DNA of 64,000 nt from Polytrichum commune (GCA_950295325.1 OX485804.1:50270429-50334428); one strand, 5' to 3'. Shown: positions 34,559 through 47,513, counted from the stretch's first letter. Notes: generated by a model from the sequence alone, not told the origin. A program made the numbers and translations.

Positions 34559-36560
34559 ATGAGGCTCACTACCATACAATTCAAACAATCAATATGGAAA
34601 GGAGCAACATCGTTCTTGGTTCAATTGATTGTGGTTGGAGATGACATAGAGGACACAATGGCACCACCTTATGCCACAATGTTGAAGGAATTTGTTGATG
34701 TGTCTCAACCTTTACCAAGTGAATTACCTCCAAAACGGGAAATGACCCATAATATTCCTTTTGAGCCGGATGGGAAACCACCTTCCAGGCCGATCTATAG
34801 GGTGGTCCCTCTAGAGCTATAGAAGGGCAAGACGTAAGATTGAGCCCAATTCATCATCTTATGGGTTTCTCATATTATTTGTCAAGAAAATAGATAGAGC
34901 CTTGCGAATGGTGGTTGATTATTGTGCGCTCGATAAGCAACCGGTAAAGAATCCTTATTTGTTACCTTATATTGATGATTTGTTTGATCAGTTAGCATGG
35001 GATAGTGTATTTTCATCTCTATATTTAGCAAGAGGATATCACGAGATTCTTATATAAGAGGAAGGTGCACCTAAAACAATGTTCATAATCATGTTTGGGC
35101 ATTATGAATTCAAAATTTTGAGCTTTGAACTTTATTGACATCCTAACTACTTTCTAAGGAGTGATGATCAAGTTTTTCATAAGTTTATTGGAAAGTTTGT
35201 GTTACTGTGTTGATGATATCCTATTTTTGCAAAGAGTGAGAAGGAACATATACAACATTTAAAGCAAATACTCCAAGTTCTAAGAGAGAATCAATTTATG
35301 CTAAGATGGCTAAGTGTCATTTCATGAAAGAGGAATTGCACTACTTAGGCTATATTATAGGACAAAACAACACTAAAGTGGATTCTAGACCTCTTGAAAT
35401 TGGACAATTATAGTCTTTCTTGAGGCTTTGTAATTACTTCCACATATTCATCCATGGATATTATGCTTTAGTGGCACCTTTGACATCTTTGATGTGAAGC
35501 AAAACTAAGTTCATTAGGACATAGCGTTGTGAACGTGCCTTTAAATTGCTAAATTTGCTTCAATACATACGCCAATTTTGACCTTATCCAAATTAGGGGC
35601 ATGAGCAATCATGCTTCAAGGAGGAAGACTATTACCTTTGAAAGTAGGAAATTCTCCCCTATTGAGATGAATTATAGTATTGGAGAGTAAGAATTCGCAA
35701 CAATTGTGTACATGATGCAAACATGACATTATTACTTAAAGGGGGTTCACTGCATTGTAGTGACAAATGACAACCCACCTATGTATTAAAGACACAACAT
35801 TATTTATTAAGGTGTCAAGCTTGATGGTTGGAATTATTAGAGCATAATTTTGTATCTGAGTGGATATACCGCCTAGGATGGATCAATATGGTTGATCCCC
35901 TAAGTAGAATCTGCTAGACATGGGTGTTAAATAGGCCTTGATGACACCCAAGGTAGCTTTAAGTGACTCGGTCCTTTGATTAGTGGGCAACCCACACTAT
36001 GCAAGGAGATCCCATGGAGCCATATTATCACCTTGAGGGGTATTTTGAGTTTGTCAATGATTACAAGTTATATCATACAATCATTGCATGATATACTCTT
36101 GATCATTGGTTTTCAAACTTGCACAATTTGACGCATTTTTATTTTAGAATCACATGTAGTGGCATGATAAGGCAATTGTGGTTCCAAATATGTCCCTCCG
36201 AGGGTCAAATATCATGTATGTTCTACTCCATGAACATCATGATACGATGTGTAGTGGTCGTGTTGGGGAAAGCCTTAGAAGAGGATGCGAATAAACTTAT
36301 GGTGGCTTTGGATGCAAGGGTCCATCATGAGCTATATAAAATTTTGTGAAATTTGCCAATAGAGTAAATCTCCTACCTCGAAGCCAACATGCCTGCTACA
36401 ACCATTGGAGATTCCCGCCATGAATTGGGAGGTGGTCAACATGAAACTCATCTATGACTTGATACCTTTTACTCATGGTTATGATGCTCATGTAATTTAT
36501 ATGATTTATGGTTACTCGTGTGTGTGTAGATAAGTAGTCCAAAATGACCCATGTTATGTC
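34559..36560 (+). mobile_element. Ty3/gypsy LTR retrotransposon fossil (pol region)
   Basis: This is a decayed fragment of a Ty3/gypsy pol gene. In order one can recognise the start of reverse transcriptase (LPPKREMTHNI and KPPSRPIYR), the reverse transcriptase core, the RNase H region and the N-terminal and early core part of integrase (around CLLQPLEIPAMNWE). The order RT, RNase H, integrase is that of Ty3/gypsy and not Copia. No gag, no 3' half of integrase and no LTRs were identified. The reading frame is broken many times, roughly ten or more, so it is non-functional and old. Confidence 0.85.
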
Positions 36561-36599
36561 AACCACGACACACAATACTACTAAAGGAATGGCAAAGAT

Positions 36600-36795
36600 A
36601 TTTCATGTCAAGAGGCCGTGGGAGTTCATGGCCAAAGGTTTGGACGTTGGGCTTGGCCTTTGGAGGATTCACACTATGCCCTCCTGAAGGCTCCAATTCC
36701 TATATTTTATTGGCTATTTTCATTTCTTTGGACTGTCCACAAAGTTTGGCCGTTCAATCCCACGGCCTCTCGACTTGGACAACCATAGTGTGAAG
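36600..36795. mobile_element. Partial MITE related to 45081-45533
   Basis: Shares GGGCTTGGCCTTTGGAGG, CACTATGCCC, TATTTTATTGGCTATTTT, TTTCTTTGGACT and CCCACGGCCTCTCGACTT with 45350-45535. The end reads CCATAGTGTGAAG, like the ends of the 48349-48708 element. Confidence 0.6.
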
Positions 36796-36863
36796 CAGCG
36801 CAAGAAAAGGTCCTACTTGCCTTTAGGCATTAAGTTACCCGAATTCTAAGTTTTATCAAGCGA

Positions 36864-37359
36864 GGGCCACTTCACACATGAGCCAAGAGCCGTGACCATG
36901 AAATGATGAGCGCCCAAAAGAAAGTGTCCAAAGGTTGTCCCAAGACACCTCCAAACGCATGTAGTGTGGTCACGGATCCTCAAGTGTAGTGTGAAGCCAC
37001 ATGTGATCAGGCCCTCAACTAAATGCTATGAATTTCTATTCGTGCGGGTCCTCACACATGATAAAATAGAATAAATCAACGGTTGTGAGCATTCGGAGTG
37101 CCATGGTCTCCTGGTTTTGTGTTAAACCCCCCTCCAAGAGGCGGTTTTTGTAAATAGGCCAAGTGACCACGAAACATGATCCCAATCGATGCCATGTAGG
37201 AATCCATGTAGACTTTACATCCATCTTGCATTCACACACTCCGTTGGTCCCTCAAGCGTAGTGTAAAGCAAACACTTGGACCGGCTCCGGCTTTTCCACC
37301 AATGAGAGTGCGTGAAGTGTAACGGTCATGGGCTCTCAGTCTCATGTTTGAAGTGGCCC
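36864..37359 (-). mobile_element. ~500-bp Harbinger-type MITE, copy A (inverted)
   Basis: Ends are GGGCCACTTCACACATGAG and, read inward from the right, GGGCCACTTCAAACATGAG. The flanks CGA and TGA fit a TNA target with one change. It is collinear, in reverse orientation, with copies at 43966-44466 and 46700-47202. No coding capacity. Confidence 0.8.
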
Positions 37360-40019
37360 TGACACCAAGGAACGTCTAGCCCATGGGTATAATTTTGCAG
37401 CCTTCTAAGTTTCAAGGCAGGTGACCGTAGGCTAGTACGTACTTCCTTACTTCTTACCGGTGACTGCATCAGACTGATGTTGCTATTCTTCCAGAATCCG
37501 TTATTAAGGTGTCCAGCAGAATTTTGTGGGTCCAGCCATTTCAATGACAAAGGACTATGTTCCATGACCACTTTCAAACTTTGGTGGACTCGGTTGTGGA
37601 AATGGTCAGCCATGCTCATTATTTGCCCCTTTTCAAGTTTGTGAACAAGTCCACTAGCAAGGTGTTTAGGTCACCCACTTGCACTCGATTCCGAAGGTTA
37701 TCTAGAGCGGTGTAGATTGATTTTTCATGTTTTGGAAGTAGCCAAGATGGCACTCATCCGGCATCAAACGTGAAGGAGCCGATGCTTATCAAAATATGGT
37801 TCGAATGTTTAAACTCGTCTATGTGCGTTATGAGAGTAATATTTGATGATTTCGTCAAGATTTTGAAAACAAAGTGAATATTCATCTATCAAAAGGAGTG
37901 GGATTTGTGAGAGTATGTAATTTTGAAAAGAGAGAGTTTATGAGTGTGTGAAATGTCATGGCTCTTACTCAATATGATAAGTGGATTTGACATGTTGTGT
38001 CATAGGGTTCCTAACTATTGGAGTCGATGTTGGACTCATATATAGGTGAATGTATGGTAGGTTTTTTTTTGGACACATGTGACAATAATTCCTTTCAAAA
38101 TAGGGGTATAGAATGAAAAGAAAAGAAAAGAAAAAATAACATCCTTGGAAACAAACTATTTGTCTTCTACACAACCTTCACATCATGATGACAACACAAA
38201 ACATGTCTAGAACCCAAACATGCTATTGAAGTTATCAAGGTGCCCAAGCTCAGCGACGTTGCAAACAAGCAAGGCGTGATTGAAGTTGGGGTCTATAGGG
38301 AGTCCAAAAGCCAAGACTTGTTTGGGAAAAAATGAGCAACCATGCAACTGGCTCCATTTACATTCAAGTTTCAACAACATAACAACACTCGACATAACAA
38401 AACATGCTTGTTGTGTGGTATGAGAAAGACATGCAAACAATTACACGAAACAAACCGTTTTTGGTTTGAATGGTGAACATTAAATGGATCTCACCTTTGT
38501 TACTTTAAGCCAAATTCAACCTTGTTATTGGGAAAGACCACGTGGAACTTCCTAGGAATGTTATGGTTAGGTTGTTTCCATCAAACATATACATGACAAC
38601 TCATAACATTACTCACCCTCTCATTATTGCTCTGTTTCTAGACATGAACAACATAGTGAGAGGCTAGAAATGGAGCCAAAATCGTAGGGCTCTACTCCAA
38701 GTAGTTAATTGAGTTGTGACCTTTATTCTTGATTGCAACATGTGCGGCATTTGCCAGTAGCCACACGAGGCTCATTGCCGACAATGATCTCAATATTCTA
38801 AAAGTGAGAACATTAATAATTTGATTGAATGTTGGTTTGTGGGATTAAATATAAAATTAGTGTCATGAAATGAACAATACTTGGACTAAAAACCGTTCAT
38901 TTTGTAAGGAAGGCCCATGTTATGCCCATAAAATTCCCAACACACAATACTACGACCTACAACTGAGTGATGTTATGATTTCATGGACTACCATAACATA
39001 AGATTTTCTTTTTTATATCATCTTCAATTTACATTAGTGCCCATAAACCAATCGTCATCATTGAACATTACTTAACCCCATGTTGGTGTCCTCTTCCTTA
39101 GTAAAGTTTGACTTCCTTGATCCACCTATCCAACATTTACATGCATGGGATGATACCTAATGCTTTTGTATTTAAAATCTTGACGAAATAGACACAACTT
39201 TATCCAATCACTATCACCCGTTCCATTTTGATAATATTTACTGACAATGCTTCACCCGAGTTCATCATGTTAAATCTGTTGGTAAGAGAATAACTATGGT
39301 ATAGTTCCCGAATAGTGTATGACTTATTCCCGTCCCCACCCATCTTCGGTGCTCAGCTAGATGATGTTATGGACGAACAACTCATGCCTTAGTAATATGA
39401 GATTGTCATGTTTGCAATGATGAATGGACCTCATTAACATATATTTCCAAGTACCCCATTTGTTTTAGTTGGTATGGATTATCAATTGGTATTACACAAT
39501 GGTTTAATCAAGAGTCCAAAGTGAGATGCAAGAGTCATAATAAGTGGTCAAAGTGAAGATTATATTTCTCTTTAAACAATTACATATTCTTTCAATCATG
39601 TCCATTATTGAGCCCAAATTGTGTTCATATTTTGGCACAAAGTCCGATTTCATCGTAACACGCACTTTTTTAAAGTGTCCATTTCAAACCCTTTATTATT
39701 TGAGAGACCTTCACATGCCTCTTGGAAAGAAAGAAGCCACCGTGGAGCCACTTCACGACTTCATCCATCTCCCCCCACACCTCCCGCCACCCCACTTGGC
39801 ATTAAGATTCTTTAATGTTTTCAAGAATAAATAGGTGCCACATAACATAGTGCCTATTTACTTATGACAATGGTCACTAATCCCTCTTTCTGAACATGTA
39901 GTGAAAAGAATAGCAAAGACACCATAGCCTCCTAGGGCTAGAGCTCATGCCAAACCACATGGGCCTTGCTTTGCCAAGCCATGACCCCGTCATATATTTA
40001 TGAACTTTTAGAGGAAGGG
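37360..40019. other. Intergenic DNA, no gene seen
   Basis: No recognised gene or repeat boundary. Frames of up to 97 codons (for example 37326-37619) lack family features. Confidence 0.4.
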
Positions 40020-40290
40020 TGTTAGGGCAGGGTTTGGGAGATTTTTGAGCTCAACCATCTAAAATCCGCCCCTTCACAACTTCTACCGGTTTTTTCAAGA
40101 TTTGACCGGTTGCAAACTTGTTGCCATTAATTTGGACCGGCCAATATCCTATAACTTTTTTTCAAGTGCCAGCTAATTTCCTCTTCGTTGTAATGACAAC
40201 CAACCAAAAACTTGGGCATTGATAAGCAAGCCGGTTTTCCAATGTAGCAAAATTATATCTACAAACAACATACACCATTCAACAACAACG
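40020..40290 (-). repeat. Inner fragment of the 3550-4810 element family, inverted
   Basis: The reverse complement matches 3835-4065, including the same broken frame. The terminal arms are absent here. Confidence 0.6.
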
Positions 40291-40699
40291 TCCAAAAAAC
40301 ATATCAACATACAACAATAATATGTACATATATCAACATCCAACAACAATGATCAACAATCCATTACATACAAGAAACAACAACAATGATCAAAATTTTA
40401 TCCACAGCAAGATTTGAACCTAAAATAACCCATCAACTGGTTGATGGCCATGGATTTACTCTTCTATCATACCTAGGTCTTAAAACCTCATATTAGATTT
40501 GAGGCCACATCATGATAAAAAGAAGTAACCTAACATACTATACTATATACAAAAATGAAATTCATCAACTATTAGAGTCAAAATGAGCAGTATCATCTTC
40601 ACCTTCAAGAGGAAAACGCCCTGAAAGGTATCTCTATGGATGTGAAACCAACCATCTAAACTTTGTAGAGTTCCTCCATAAAGCTATGGCTTCATTTAG

Positions 40700-41065
40700 T
40701 AGATAGAAACTCCGGTCCCTTTTTAGCAAGGGGTCGGCGTGAATAAAGTGTCCGTTCGTAATGTCAATGACCCGATGCCCACTGGACAAGGGGACATTGG
40801 GACAATACTACTCTTCCCTTTCGAGGATGGACACTATAGTGACACACTATACTAGTTCCTAGCTAGCCACTAGTGCCTTGAACATACTGGACATGATATC
40901 CCCTCAAAGGGCTTTGAGGTACCCATACAACAAGGTCCAAGGACCCCCCACCATAGTTGGGTGGACTAAGGTGGTGAGCACCACGCCGGCATGGGGAATA
41001 GAACCCACAACCTCCTCATTGGGGGCCATGAGCCCTAACCACCAAGCCAAGGCCCGTGGTGCTCT
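40700..41065 (-). mobile_element. tRNA-headed SINE, near full length
   Basis: On the minus strand the head carries an A-box-like TGGCTTGGTGGTTAGG and a B-box-like GGGTTCTATTCC. Their start-to-start spacing of about 44 nt equals that of a tRNA gene. The body is about 300 nt. The 3' end reads ACTTTATTCAC, then a GGGACCGGAG hairpin region and TTTC. Copies of the 3' end occur at 46253-46395 and 47558-47645, both followed by (TTC)n in SINE orientation. A complete tRNA fold is not supported because the stems do not pair well, so it is not a tRNA gene. Confidence 0.7.
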
Positions 41066-41399
41066 TCCATTAGTACCTTATCAAGATCACCACGAAAATC
41101 TTCCATAGACACACTCATAATACATTCTAAACGCTAGTTGTCAACAATGAAGCAAAAGCTTCGCCTGCCCGCCATTCACCAAATCGCTGCAAGCCTACAA
41201 CGTACACATAACCTAAACCCTAAAACCATATGATATCCGTTCCTAGATCAATCAAACCGGATGAAATCCGCGTATTCCACAATTCATCTGGGTAGAAACC
41301 CTCCTCCTCAAAATGGTTGCCAATTGAAAATCGCTTTTTTATTTTTTTAGTTTTAAAGCAATGGTTTCACATCCTCCACTTTTCCAATTCAACCAGACT

Positions 41400-42710
41400 T
41401 TTCACATTAATACCGGCTCTCCCTAGACATTGTGTTAGGATTAGGGCCCCTGATCTAGCACCCATGGACATAATTTTTTTTGTTCCCGATTGAAAATTGT
41501 TGCTTGCACTGCCCGACTTCAAAAAAAGATTGCCCTTGCATCTTGAAGGTTGTTTTTCCACAATACTCATATTAAGTCCCCTTCACCTTTAGGATTCAAA
41601 ATCCAATATATATGTTCACTTCCCCCTAGTAAATAGGTAGATGATCATGCTTTCTTTCCCAAAGTGAAACTGTCAATAAAGCATGTAATTAACTTGGAAT
41701 TCAAGAAATGTACAAAATCTTCATTAGCATTGAGAACCTTACAGTTTATGTGACATGCTATTTGAAAGGATCTCTGTCAATTCAAAATGAAAATTAAATT
41801 AGCATGCTATTCTTAGTTTATGTATTTAATAATTATATAGTTGATTATTCTAATTAGACCAGCATTGATACACATTCAAAGTAATTAAGTGTGATTTGAT
41901 TAATGAAGCATATTAAGCTCAATTGAATGTACATGAACCTGCTTAAGCCTAATTGAATCAGAAAACATGCTTACCAAAGTAATTAAGCTAATTAAATCAA
42001 AGATATGCTCACTTGAATTAATTAAAATTTAATTTCCATATGAGAATTGATGTGTTTAATTACACTCATCCAGGTTTCATTATGCTTAATTAGTTTTAAT
42101 ATGCATGCTTGCACTTAATCAGGCTTAATTAAGTTCGAATGTCTATGAATACTTGTAGAAATTTTGGCGTTGCACTCATTTACGTTCAATTAAGCTTAAT
42201 ATGCCTGATTGAATTAAATCATACTTAATTAGTTTGAATGTGTATGGATACTTGTGTAAGAATGAAGGAATTAAATAAAGTGTTATAAATGTTTTAACCT
42301 AATTATACGCACTAATTTAAGTTTCATTTTAGAATGACAAAGATCTTTTCAAATGGCAACTCACACAAATTATAAGGTCCTCAATACTAATGAAGATTTT
42401 GTAATTTTTTTTTGTCTTCCAAGTTAATTACATGATTTATTGATGGTTTCACTTCGGGAATGAAATCTCAATCAATTGTTTATTTCTGAGGGGGAAGTGA
42501 ACATATATATTGCATTCTGAACTTTGAAGGTGAAGTGCACTCAACGTGGGTTATGTGGACAAGCAACCTTCAAGAATGCAAGGACCATATTTTTTTTGAA
42601 GTCGGTGGGGTGGGCAACAATTTTCGGTTGGATTGGAAAATTTATGCGTGGGGGTGCCAAATTGCGGATCCTAGCCCTGACACCCCTCCCTTGAAAGTTC
42701 ATAATTATAT
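41400..42710. mobile_element. ~1.3-kb foldback element, copy 1
   Basis: The left arm (about 41420-41740) and right arm (about 42330-42700) are inverted copies. Landmarks are GAAAATTGTTG, GCATCTTGAAGG and AATATATATGTTCACTTCC on the left, with their reverse complements on the right. The centre (about 41840-42260) is made of degenerate TTAATT/TTAAGC/GATTGAAT motifs. The overall plan matches 52457-53697. No transposase. The class is probably Mutator-like with long TIRs, or foldback. Confidence 0.75.
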
Positions 42711-43535
42711 GATGGGGTCATGGCTCGGCATAGTGGGTGCCATGAGGTTTGGCATGAGCTCTAGCCTCAACACTTATGCTAGTGATTCATTGTAGATTTA
42801 TCCACCTAGTGGTACTCATGATGACAAAGCCCCTTTCACTCAACCTAAAGAGTTTATGGATTCCCTCATTGTGGAATAATTGGAGAATCATTCCATGTAT
42901 ATTCATTGGCCCCACTATGCACAATTGGGTTTGCATAATGTTATACAAATCTTGTTTGGTTTCACTACAATTTGAAAGGAGAACGATGAAAGTCATTGTA
43001 AAGTATGAGAAACCAAAAGACTTATGGGACTCTAAGGTCACTAAGACTTGAAGGAGGAAGCGATTTTTTTATGCCCATGGTTGTTGCCTAATGCAAGATC
43101 AACCATCTCTAGTAGTGTAGCCAATACCTTGAACAAAATAAACTAATATTGGCATTCAAGCTCATTGTGAGAGACACCATCATCCGGTTATATGTAAAAG
43201 CACCTAAATATACTTGCAATCTAAACATAGATGCCAACTTAGCCAACACAAGTATGGATTTTGACCATGACACATCAACACTTATCAAAAGATTGATAAG
43301 TGTCGTGTTGCACAAAAATAGGTTGGCCTAAGCTGCAATAATGGGGTGGTGGTGGTGGGAATGGGTCGGCTACCTCAATCACATGTTTCGTATCCTAGGA
43401 GGAGTAGGCTATGAGAAATAAGTAACCATCTACCTTACGAAAATTTCAAGTTCATTGGGAATACACCCTTTGGCAATAATGGGTTAACTACAAGCTTTAC
43501 CAAAGTACCCAAATAATAGGCAAGTGTCAAATTCA
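42711..43535. other. Unassigned sequence
   Basis: A 91-codon frame at 42776-43051 might be a decayed element fragment, but no motif is strong enough to name it. Confidence 0.3.
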
Positions 43536-44477
43536 GGGTCGTTTAGACTACGGTAAAGAAGTGCACCCGGTCAAGATGTTTTGAGGGAATGGAGCAATAT
43601 GATTGGCTATGAATGGGTCCTTTGCCGGCCGGGGTTTACACTACGGCCAAGACTTATCCGGTGGAGAACTTCAAGCATGGTTTTAAAATGATGTGGTTGC
43701 CAACATGGCAACACTTTTTGTTCGGGGAGTTCTCCGGAGGTCAAGTTTCTTGGGCAACCTCAAACCCTCATACAAGAAACTTGGCCTCCAAATAGCTCCA
43801 ACTCGAGGCATTTTTCAAATAGTTTTTTTTTCCAACTTGTCCGCTAACTACACGTAATATGCAAACCATATTTGGCGGACAAGATGGAAAAACCAACTAT
43901 TGCCTCAAATAACCTTGTCTTCAGCTGAAATTCTTGACCGACCAGTGCACTTCTTTGTAGTCTAAGGGCCACTTCACACACGAGACTCAGAGCCCGTGAC
44001 CATTACACTTCAAGCACTCCCATCGGTGGAAAAGACGGTGCTGGTCCAAGTTCGCTTCGCACTACGCTTGAGGGACCAACGGAGTAAGTGAATGCAAGAT
44101 GGATGTAAAGCATAGATGGATTCCGACATGGCATCAAATGGATCATGTTTCATGGTCACTTGCATTGTTTTCAAAAACCACTTCTTGGAGGTAGTCCTAA
44201 CACAAAACCGGGAGACCATGGTACTCTGAATGCTCACAACCATTGATTTATTATATTTTATCATGTGTGAGGATCCGCATGAATAGAAACTCATTGAAAT
44301 AGCTTTTGGTTGAGGGCCCGGTCACATATGGCTTCACACTACACCTAGGAATCCGTGACCACACTACATGATTTTGGAGGTGTCATTGGGACGGCCTTTG
44401 GGCACTTTCTTTTGGCTCTCACAATTTCACAATCACACAGCTATTGGCTTGTGTGTGAAGTGGCCCTAATCCAGCCC
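43536..44477. mobile_element. MITE D, interrupted by a ~500-bp MITE
   Basis: The left end is GGGTCGTTTAGACTACGG. The right end is GTAGTCTAA then, after the nested insertion, TCCAGCCC. Read inward these give GGG..TTAGACTAC on both sides, and inner pairing continues (GAAGTGCAC, GGTCAAGA). The flanks TCA and TAA fit a 3-bp TNA target. Without the nested element it would be about 440 bp. Confidence 0.7.
43966..44466 (+). mobile_element. ~500-bp Harbinger-type MITE, copy B (nested)
   Basis: Starts GGGCCACTTCACACACGAG and ends GTGTGAAGTGGCCC, flanked by direct TAA at 43963-43965 and 44467-44469. It sits inside the right terminal repeat of MITE D, so it is the younger insertion. Same orientation as the copy at 46700. 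Confidence 0.85.
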
Positions 44478-45080
44478 TAAGAAGACGACGTTACTACAGA
44501 AGGCCCACATGACACCAGCTATATATGATCATTTTGTTGGAATGCCGCCCCCCCCCCCCCCCCCCCTCGACGGATCATATAATATTTCATGTTATGGGCA
44601 CCCGTCCAAAATAGGTAATCATGATGGTCACCAGGCACGGGAGCAGGCTGATTTTGAACGGTTCTTTCAAAATAATTAACTTAGCCTGAGCCTTGCTCGG
44701 AGCTTCACATTGGTTACTGTGGACTCTTGATGAGAAGCACACACTTGTCACACGGATATGCCTAGGCAAGGCTACTAAGCTTTTTATTCTGCTGTAGGTA
44801 ACTAAGTTAAGTAAGTAAAGAAAGGCCGAGAGCGGCCTAGTACCCTAACCTTGAAAGGGGAAAAGAAAACCATGAGGAACTTGCTTCCACCAGCTTCACT
44901 GGCACTTATTAGGTTTATGTGTAGTATTTTGCCATTATTGGGCCTCTCTTATTCTCGCTTTTGAACTAAAGCGATGGATGCTATCCAAACGACTCGTGAG
45001 AAAAAGGATCGATACCAAGCTTGTGCTGTTGCAACCAATAGAGTTTCTGTGGAGTTAAGCAGATGAATCCATGGGTTTAG
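44478..45080. other. Spacer, no gene seen
   Basis: Contains a ~20-nt poly-C run near 44547-44566. Confidence 0.4.
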
Positions 45081-45533
45081 GGGCACTTCACACTATGGCC
45101 GAAGGTCGAGAGGCCGTTGATTTTCACCAATCAAATTGCAAGAAATCAAGAGTTCAGCCTCTCGATCTTTCACATGAAGGTCAAAGTTCAAAGGTCGTCA
45201 CAATTTGAAATGATTATTTTTTGAAGAAGGCGACGGACTCTCGAAGGAAGTTTGGGGCAGACGGGAATGGAAACCCAAACTATCATCGAGAGGCCGTCGG
45301 TTTTTTTTGAATCGTTGACAAGATCTTGGCCATTAGGTTGGAGGGGTTGTTTTGGGCAAGGAATAAATTGAGATTGGACCTTGGGCTTGGCCTTTGGAGG
45401 CTTCACACTATGCCCGGCCGAAGACTCCAAGTACTATATTTTATTGGCTATTTTTTCAACCCATTTCTTTGGACTCTCAACAAAGTTTGGCCACTCAATC
45501 CCACGGCCTCTCGACTTCGACAGCCATAGTGTG
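45081..45533. mobile_element. ~450-bp MITE with CACTATGGCC ends
   Basis: Left end GGGCACTTCACACTATGGCC, right end GCCATAGTGTGA. Inner blocks GAGAGGCCGT and CGGCCTCTCG pair. It is related to 36600-36795 and, at the ends, to 48349-48708. The outermost right bases appear lost. Confidence 0.6.
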
Positions 45534-45700
45534 ATCAAATGTAATCAAGCATAAATAACCGCAATTAAATGTAATTGAGCGCAAGGCCTAAGTTTCTACA
45601 AGCATTCACACACATCCAAACTAATTAAGCCTGGTTAAGTGCAAGTAATCACATTAAAGTTGATTAAGTGTGATGAAGCCTAATCAAACCCCCCTTGATA
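45534..45700. repeat. Orphan fragment of the foldback-element centre
   Basis: AATTAAGCCTGGTTAAGTG, TTGATTAAGTGTGATGAAGC and similar degenerate motifs match the style of 41870-42240 and 52960-53240, but no terminal arms are present. Confidence 0.45.
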
Positions 45701-46029
45701 AGGTCATCGGAAATGCATGTTTGTTGATTTCTCAATCGAATACACATTTCATCCCATTCATATTCACTATTGAGTTTGAAGTAGTTAATAAGATTTAAAG
45801 ACATAGTCCAATCTCTTTTAAACACGTGTCTTTATGGTGTATGTTCTTTCAATGATTCTTAACAAATCACAACAACAATCAAAAGTAGGGGTCCGATGAA
45901 AAAAAAGTAACATAATAACACTGGCATACTTGACATATATTCCAGCATACTACACACAATGAGGATGGGTGGGCAAAAACATTTGCTTGAATTTAGAACA
46001 TTATATGGGGAGACTTTTTGACACAATGG

Positions 46030-46230
46030 GTCAACATCATGGTGTTTCCAAGTCCAACCAATTACATGCTATGATCTTTCAATTCTTATTGATTAATTTG
46101 AGGCATATTCCACATATTATTCCAGCATGATGGGTAATTTACATGAAGTCTTGAACTTCAACAGATGATTTTTCAAATTCAACCGGTTCATTTGTAAGCA
46201 GGAGTCGGTTCTCCCCATTAATTGATTTAG
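46030..46230 (+). mobile_element. Lone arm of the 3550-4810 element family
   Basis: Matches the left arm 3560-3745 (TTTCCAAGTCCAACCAATTA, GTCTTGAACTTCAAC). It is cut by the SINE that starts at about 46231. Confidence 0.6.
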
Positions 46231-46395
46231 CAAGAAGAAGAAGAAGAAGAAGAAACTTCGGTCTCCGGTTAAGGGGACCGACGTGAATTAAGTGTATGTT
46301 CGTTCCACTCCTAGACATACGTCCACGGGACATAGGAATAGAAGTAAAGAACTACTTCCCCCTTTCGAGAGTAGACACTATAATCACAAGTAACC
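46231..46395 (-). mobile_element. SINE 3' fragment with (TTC)n tail, copy 2
   Basis: On the minus strand an ACACTTAATTCACGTCGGTCCC block leads into a hairpin (GGTCCCC.../GGAGACCG) and then (TTC)n, seen as (GAA)n on the plus strand at 46232-46254. It is inserted in the 3550-family arm. The tRNA-like head is missing, so it is 5'-truncated. Confidence 0.6.
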
Positions 46396-46699
46396 AATAA
46401 CAAATAGAAACCAATACAAATAAGGGTTAATTAATATAGGGCTTGTTTTGTGCGGTAGTTTAGATTTAGCAACACTTGTTATTGCATCACTTATGTGCCA
46501 AACAAAGACGACATCCTGTGACTCTGAGTTTGGACGCTCATTTGAGGACACAATCCTACTGCGTCACAGTGCATCACAATCCTAGTGCATCACTTCTGTG
46601 AAGATATCATGTGATTTCAAGATGCTCATTCAGGACACAATCCTGTGTCACAGGGGTCCAATGCACACAATGACACGATAGTCATTGTCTTGTCACTAA

Positions 46700-47202
46700 G
46701 GGCCACTTCCACACACGAGACTGAGAGCCCGTGACCATTACACTTCAAGCACTCTCATTGGTGGAAAAGCCGGAGCCGGTCCAAGTTCGCTACTTCACAC
46801 TATGCTTGAGGGACCAACAGAGTATGTGAATGCAAGATGGTTGTAAAGTCTACATGGATTCCGACATGGCATTGAATGGATCATGTTTCGTGGTCACTTG
46901 GACTATTTTCAAAAACCATCTCTCGGAAGTAGGCCTAACACAAAATTGGGAGACCATGGCACTATGAATGCTCACAACTGTTGATTTATTCTATTTTATC
47001 ATGTGTGAGGACCCGCATGAATAGAGATTCATTGAAATAGCATTTGGTTAAGGGTCTAGTCACATATGACTTCGCACTACACTTGAGGGTCCGTGACCAC
47101 ACTACATGGTTTTAGAGGTGTCTTGGGATGGCCTTTGGACACTTTCATTTGGGCTATCACAATCTCATGGTCACCGCTCTTGGCTCATGTGTGAAGTAAC
47201 CC
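46700..47202 (+). mobile_element. ~500-bp Harbinger-type MITE, copy C
   Basis: Starts GGGCCACTTCCACACACGAG and ends TGTGTGAAGTAACCC, flanked by TAA at 46697-46699 and 47203-47205. Collinear with copy B throughout. Confidence 0.85.
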
Positions 47203-47513
47203 TAAATCAACTCTAGGTCAAGTTTGCAAAAGAAGGGTTGCATTGATTAAGGTAACCATGTGCCTATATTGTGGGCACTTCTATTTTTTCATACGATTTT
47301 GGTCGTTGGATTGGACCAGGAATGCCCTTGTCCAGTTGAAAATGACGGTTAACGTAGATTGTTATTTCCAGTTTTAGAGTTGGAGTTGAGATGCAATAGA
47401 AGAGGTCGAAGTGAAGTTTTTATTTATCATTATTGTTATGATTAACGATCACATACTAGGCCCTTCTTGATGATGTTAATTACTAAACTTACAATGGTCA
47501 ATGTGTATGAGCA

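Noticed and set aside
41000-41070. tRNA gene on the minus strand
   Set aside because: A and B boxes are spaced like a tRNA, but the acceptor and T stems do not pair. Related 3' ends elsewhere show it is a SINE head.
42776-43051. Copia-type gag fragment
   Set aside because: Only a faint resemblance in one frame, with no zinc knuckle or other pol sequence nearby.
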